From NCBI GenBank assembly GCA_025462805.1, contig JAOAPJ010000446.1, forward strand, positions 1 to 8,791: DNA of 8,791 bases. Direction: 5' to 3'. The notes under the pieces are model-generated. The model ran no database searches and had not been told where the DNA came from. It saw only the letters and a program-made list of their open reading frames with translations. Source of the stretch: Acidobacteriaceae bacterium (lineage in GTDB: Bacteria; Acidobacteriota; Terriglobia; Terriglobales; Acidobacteriaceae). Every line of letters begins with the position of its first letter. Positions within the stretch are counted from its first letter, which is position 1. The translations under genes were made by a program, and so were the position numbers. Shown here one piece after another: positions 6,745 through 8,791 of the stretch.

Positions 6745-7832
6745 GCAACCTTCCCCTCTGAAACAGCAGCCTCGGATGGCGCCAGGCTGGCGGTTACCTG
6801 TGGGTGCGTCTCTGCGAATCGGCGGATATCCTGGAGCACCTGCAGGATCGAGCGTTGGGGGGCCCACCCTGTATCGCGCTCGAGCTTCGTCGTGTCGGAG
6901 ATATACAGGGGCTGATCGCCGGGTCGCACTGCTCCGAAAGCGTAGTGCGGTTCGCATTGCAGCATCTCTTCGATCATCGCAAGAATCTCGTTCACGGATG
7001 CAGCGCGCTCCAGGCCTCCGCCTACGTTGTAAACCTGCCCGCGCGTCCGGGAGATCTGTGTTCGCGCAGCTTCCATTGCGTCCAATAGATCGTTGACATG
7101 GAGCAGGTCCCGGACCTGCCGTCCGTCTCCATAGATGGTTACCGTCTGGCCGTAGAGGAGCGAGTAGAAGAAATGTGCAACCCAGCCTTGATCTTCCGTT
7201 CCGAACTGATGCGGTCCGCAAATGCAGGACATGCGGAATACGACAGACGGGATATTGTAGATCCGCGCATAGTCACGCACGTATTGGTCGGCAGCGCCCT
7301 TTGAACAGCCGTAGGGCGAGTGGAAGTCGAGAGGCACAGCCTCTGTCGCACCACGGAAGGATGCGTCTTCAGCCGTATACCTGCTTCCGGTTGCGCGCAC
7401 GTGCAGAGACTCCAGCGCCCCATAGACCTTATTGGTCGATGTGAACAGCACGAAGGGCGGCTCTGGCTGTCGACGCGCCGCCTCCAGCACGTTTAATGTG
7501 CCTCGAGCGTTGGTCTCGAAATCATCAACCGGACTCTGCAGACTGGTGGTCACCGCCACCTGCGCTGCCAGGTGATAGATCTCTGTGCAGCCCTTCGCCA
7601 CCTGCCGAAGGCGTTCTCCGTCGCGCACGTCACCGATCACGACCTGCAGCCGGCGATCGGCTCCTGGGAGGGAGCGCAGCCAGTTCAGATTCGTCGAGAC
7701 ATGACGACGCGACAGATTGTCGTATATCGAAATACGGGCAGGAGTTGTCTCAAGCAGCCTGGCCGCCAGATTGCAACCTATAAAACCTGCTCCGCCAGTG
7801 ATTAGGACGCTGCGCAATCTTCCATCCCCCAT
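6741..7832 (-). CDS. NAD-dependent sugar epimerase, CDP-paratose 2-epimerase-like
   Basis: This is a 363-residue extended SDR enzyme acting on a nucleotide sugar in the cytoplasm. The NAD-binding GGAGFIG is at 13-19, with Asp38 (IYDNLSR) set to bind the adenosine ribose. HLAAQVAVTTSL is at 87-98 and TSTNKVYG at 131-138. The catalytic Tyr174 and Lys178 sit in SPYGCSKGAADQYVRDY, and FGTEDQGWVAHF is at 210-221. The QVAVTTS, STNKVYG, SKGAADQYV and FGTEDQGWVAHF segments are characteristic, as I recall them, of CDP-paratose 2-epimerase (tyvelose epimerase) relatives. The substrate is therefore likely a nucleotide-linked hexose or deoxyhexose epimerised at C2, but no CDP-sugar synthesis gene is in view to confirm it. 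The ATG at 7832 has AAGGA at 7846-7842 with a 9-base spacer. Its stop overlaps the GTG of the radical SAM gene. The last 20 or so residues look like a variable tail. Confidence 0.86.
   Translation of the reverse strand: MGDGRLRSVLITGGAGFIGCNLAARLLETTPARISIYDNLSRRHVSTNLNWLRSLPGADRRLQVVIGDVRDGERLRQVAKGCTEIYHLAAQVAVTTSLQSPVDDFETNARGTLNVLEAARRQPEPPFVLFTSTNKVYGALESLHVRATGSRYTAEDASFRGATEAVPLDFHSPYGCSKGAADQYVRDYARIYNIPSVVFRMSCICGPHQFGTEDQGWVAHFFYSLLYGQTVTIYGDGRQVRDLLHVNDLLDAMEAARTQISRTRGQVYNVGGGLERAASVNEILAMIEEMLQCEPHYAFGAVRPGDQPLYISDTTKLERDTGWAPQRSILQVLQDIRRFAETHPQVTASLAPSEAAVSEGKVA
6753..6757 (-). promoter_or_regulatory. Ribosome binding site supporting the GTG start of the radical SAM gene
   Basis: AGGGG lies 8 bases before the GTG at 6744, inside the last codons of the epimerase gene. 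No ATG lies nearby in that frame at the start of the domain, so this site plus the GTGA overlap defines the start. Confidence 0.65.
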
Positions 7833-7853
7833 CTTTGGAGTTCCTTTCTAACC

Positions 7854-8791
7854 TCAGGCGGAAAGCCCAAATCGCGCAAGCTCGCGCATTGCTTCCTCTG
7901 CGTTATCCTCAGCGCGCTGGTGCGCCAGCCATGCAGCCAGCTCGGCAAATCCCTCGGCGTGCGAGACCTTCGGAACGTATCCCAGAGCTGCACGAGCTCG
8001 CGATATATCGGCGAAGCAGTGGCGAATATCTCCCGCTCTGTATCTCTTAGTGATCACTGGAGAGATCTGGATGTTGAGCGCAGTGCTCAAACTCTCCGCT
8101 ACCTGAGAGATCGTGATTGGGGTGCCAGATCCGATATTGCAGACCAGTGCCTCCTGGCCAGCGTAGTTCAACGCCAACAGATTCGCCCGAACGATGTCAT
8201 GAATGCTGACGAAGTCCCGCATCTGTTCACCATCTTCAAAGACCAGCGGAGGTTGCCCATTCAGCAGGCGCGACGCAAAGATAGCGGCAACTCCGGTGTA
8301 TGGATTGGAGAGCGCCTGCCGCGTGCCATAGATATTGAAAAAGCGAAGCGCCACGACGGGAAGGCCATAGATCCGGCTGTAGATCACACATAGATCTTCC
8401 TGGTCTCGCTTGGAGAGTGCATATACAGAGGTCAGATCTGATGGCTTGTCCTCCTGCGTGGGCGTGGGCGTGAGCGGGCCACCGCACGTTGGACACTGCA
8501 CCTGCCATAAGCCCCGGCGAAGTCGATCCACTGTACGAATCGGGGGAGCAGCGAACACGTCGCATGCATCGCAGCGGTAAGCGCCCTCACCGTAAATCGA
8601 CATCGAAGAGGCCACAACAAGCTTGCTGACACGGGACTTGCTATCCAGCAGGGTCTGCAGCAGCGCCGCAGTTCCCTGCGTATTCGTCATCATGTACCGG
8701 CTCATCTCGTACATGGACTGGCCCACGCCAACATCTGCAGCGAAGTGGAAGACCGCGTCAACACCGGTGAGCACACGCCGGAGCATCTCTC
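7854..8791 (-). CDS. NAD-dependent sugar epimerase, dTDP-L-rhamnose 4-epimerase-like (5' end missing)
   Basis: This is an extended SDR sugar epimerase whose first strand and NAD-binding glycine loop lie beyond the window. The frame is open to the edge, so the ATG at 8786 is internal. Counting from that Met, VFHFAADVGVGQSM at 12-25 lines the cofactor, SSMSIYGEG at 60-68 supplies the catalytic Ser, and YALSK at 122-126 gives Tyr122 and Lys126. LRFFNIYGTRQ at 147-157 and FEDGEQMRDFVSIHD at 183-197 are standard for the family. Between the Ser and Tyr motifs sits an insert with two cysteine pairs (72/75 and 98/101), shaped like a zinc ribbon and ending CPTCGGPLTPTPTQE. I associate this insert with dTDP-L-rhamnose 4-epimerase and relatives, which make dTDP-6-deoxy-L-talose. 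Substrate specificity is not proved. Twenty-one bases separate it from the next epimerase gene. It is the first operon gene in view, but others may precede it. Confidence 0.86.
   Translation of the reverse strand, partial: EMLRRVLTGVDAVFHFAADVGVGQSMYEMSRYMMTNTQGTAALLQTLLDSKSRVSKLVVASSMSIYGEGAYRCDACDVFAAPPIRTVDRLRRGLWQVQCPTCGGPLTPTPTQEDKPSDLTSVYALSKRDQEDLCVIYSRIYGLPVVALRFFNIYGTRQALSNPYTGVAAIFASRLLNGQPPLVFEDGEQMRDFVSIHDIVRANLLALNYAGQEALVCNIGSGTPITISQVAESLSTALNIQISPVITKRYRAGDIRHCFADISRARAALGYVPKVSHAEGFAELAAWLAHQRAEDNAEEAMRELARFGLSA

Noticed and set aside
6745..7221. Upstream extension of the radical SAM frame, adding 159 residues
   Set aside because: It lies wholly inside the epimerase gene, is Arg/Pro-rich in the manner of an out-of-frame reading, and precedes a clean GTG start with ribosome binding site at 6744.
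8455..8474. Short tandem repeat of GTGGGC-like units
   Set aside because: It simply encodes the TPTPT stretch after the zinc-ribbon-like insert. Two or three units inside a gene are not a meaningful repeat array.

Overview
The window comes from a bacterial chromosome of moderately high GC (my estimate is high fifties per cent). Genes are tightly packed, several start codons are preceded by GGAG/AGGAG-type ribosome binding sites, and one start is GTG. I cannot name the organism. The gene content would fit an acidobacterium or a proteobacterium, but nothing here decides it.

Layout. The left edge (1-42, minus) holds the first 14 codons of a gene that runs off the window. A 159-base divergent spacer follows. 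Next is a plus-strand HAD-superfamily hydrolase (202-1053). Everything to its right is on the minus strand and reads toward it as one compact operon. In transcription order the operon contains: a dTDP-L-rhamnose 4-epimerase-like sugar epimerase with a four-cysteine insert (from beyond 8791 to 7854, 5' end missing); a CDP-paratose 2-epimerase-like enzyme (7832-6741); a B12-binding-domain radical SAM enzyme (6744-5437); a GT4-type glycosyltransferase (5449-4334); and three related CgeB-type GT-B glycosyltransferases in tandem (4344-3238, 3241-2135 and 2138-951). The only gap in this 7.8-kb run is 21 bases. Every other junction overlaps: GTGA once, ATGA twice, and 13 and 11 bases at the other two. 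Translation is therefore probably coupled and the proteins made together.

Reading of the system (inference). Two short-chain dehydrogenase/reductase-type epimerases would shape nucleotide-activated deoxysugars. Four glycosyltransferases would assemble them, with others, into a short glycan. The radical SAM enzyme would make a cobalamin-dependent change (such as a C-methylation or a carbon-skeleton change) to a sugar, lipid or other acceptor. No flippase, polymerase, transporter or acceptor protein is in view, so the destination of the product is unknown. From memory, a B12/radical SAM family is known to travel with glycosyltransferase-rich cassettes of about a dozen genes, and this operon may be one of them. 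I could not check this by profile search.

The most unusual structural points are the radical SAM gene embedded in the glycosyltransferase operon, the tandem family of three glycosyltransferases, and a 103-base antisense overlap between the last glycosyltransferase and the conserved C-terminus of the convergent HAD gene.
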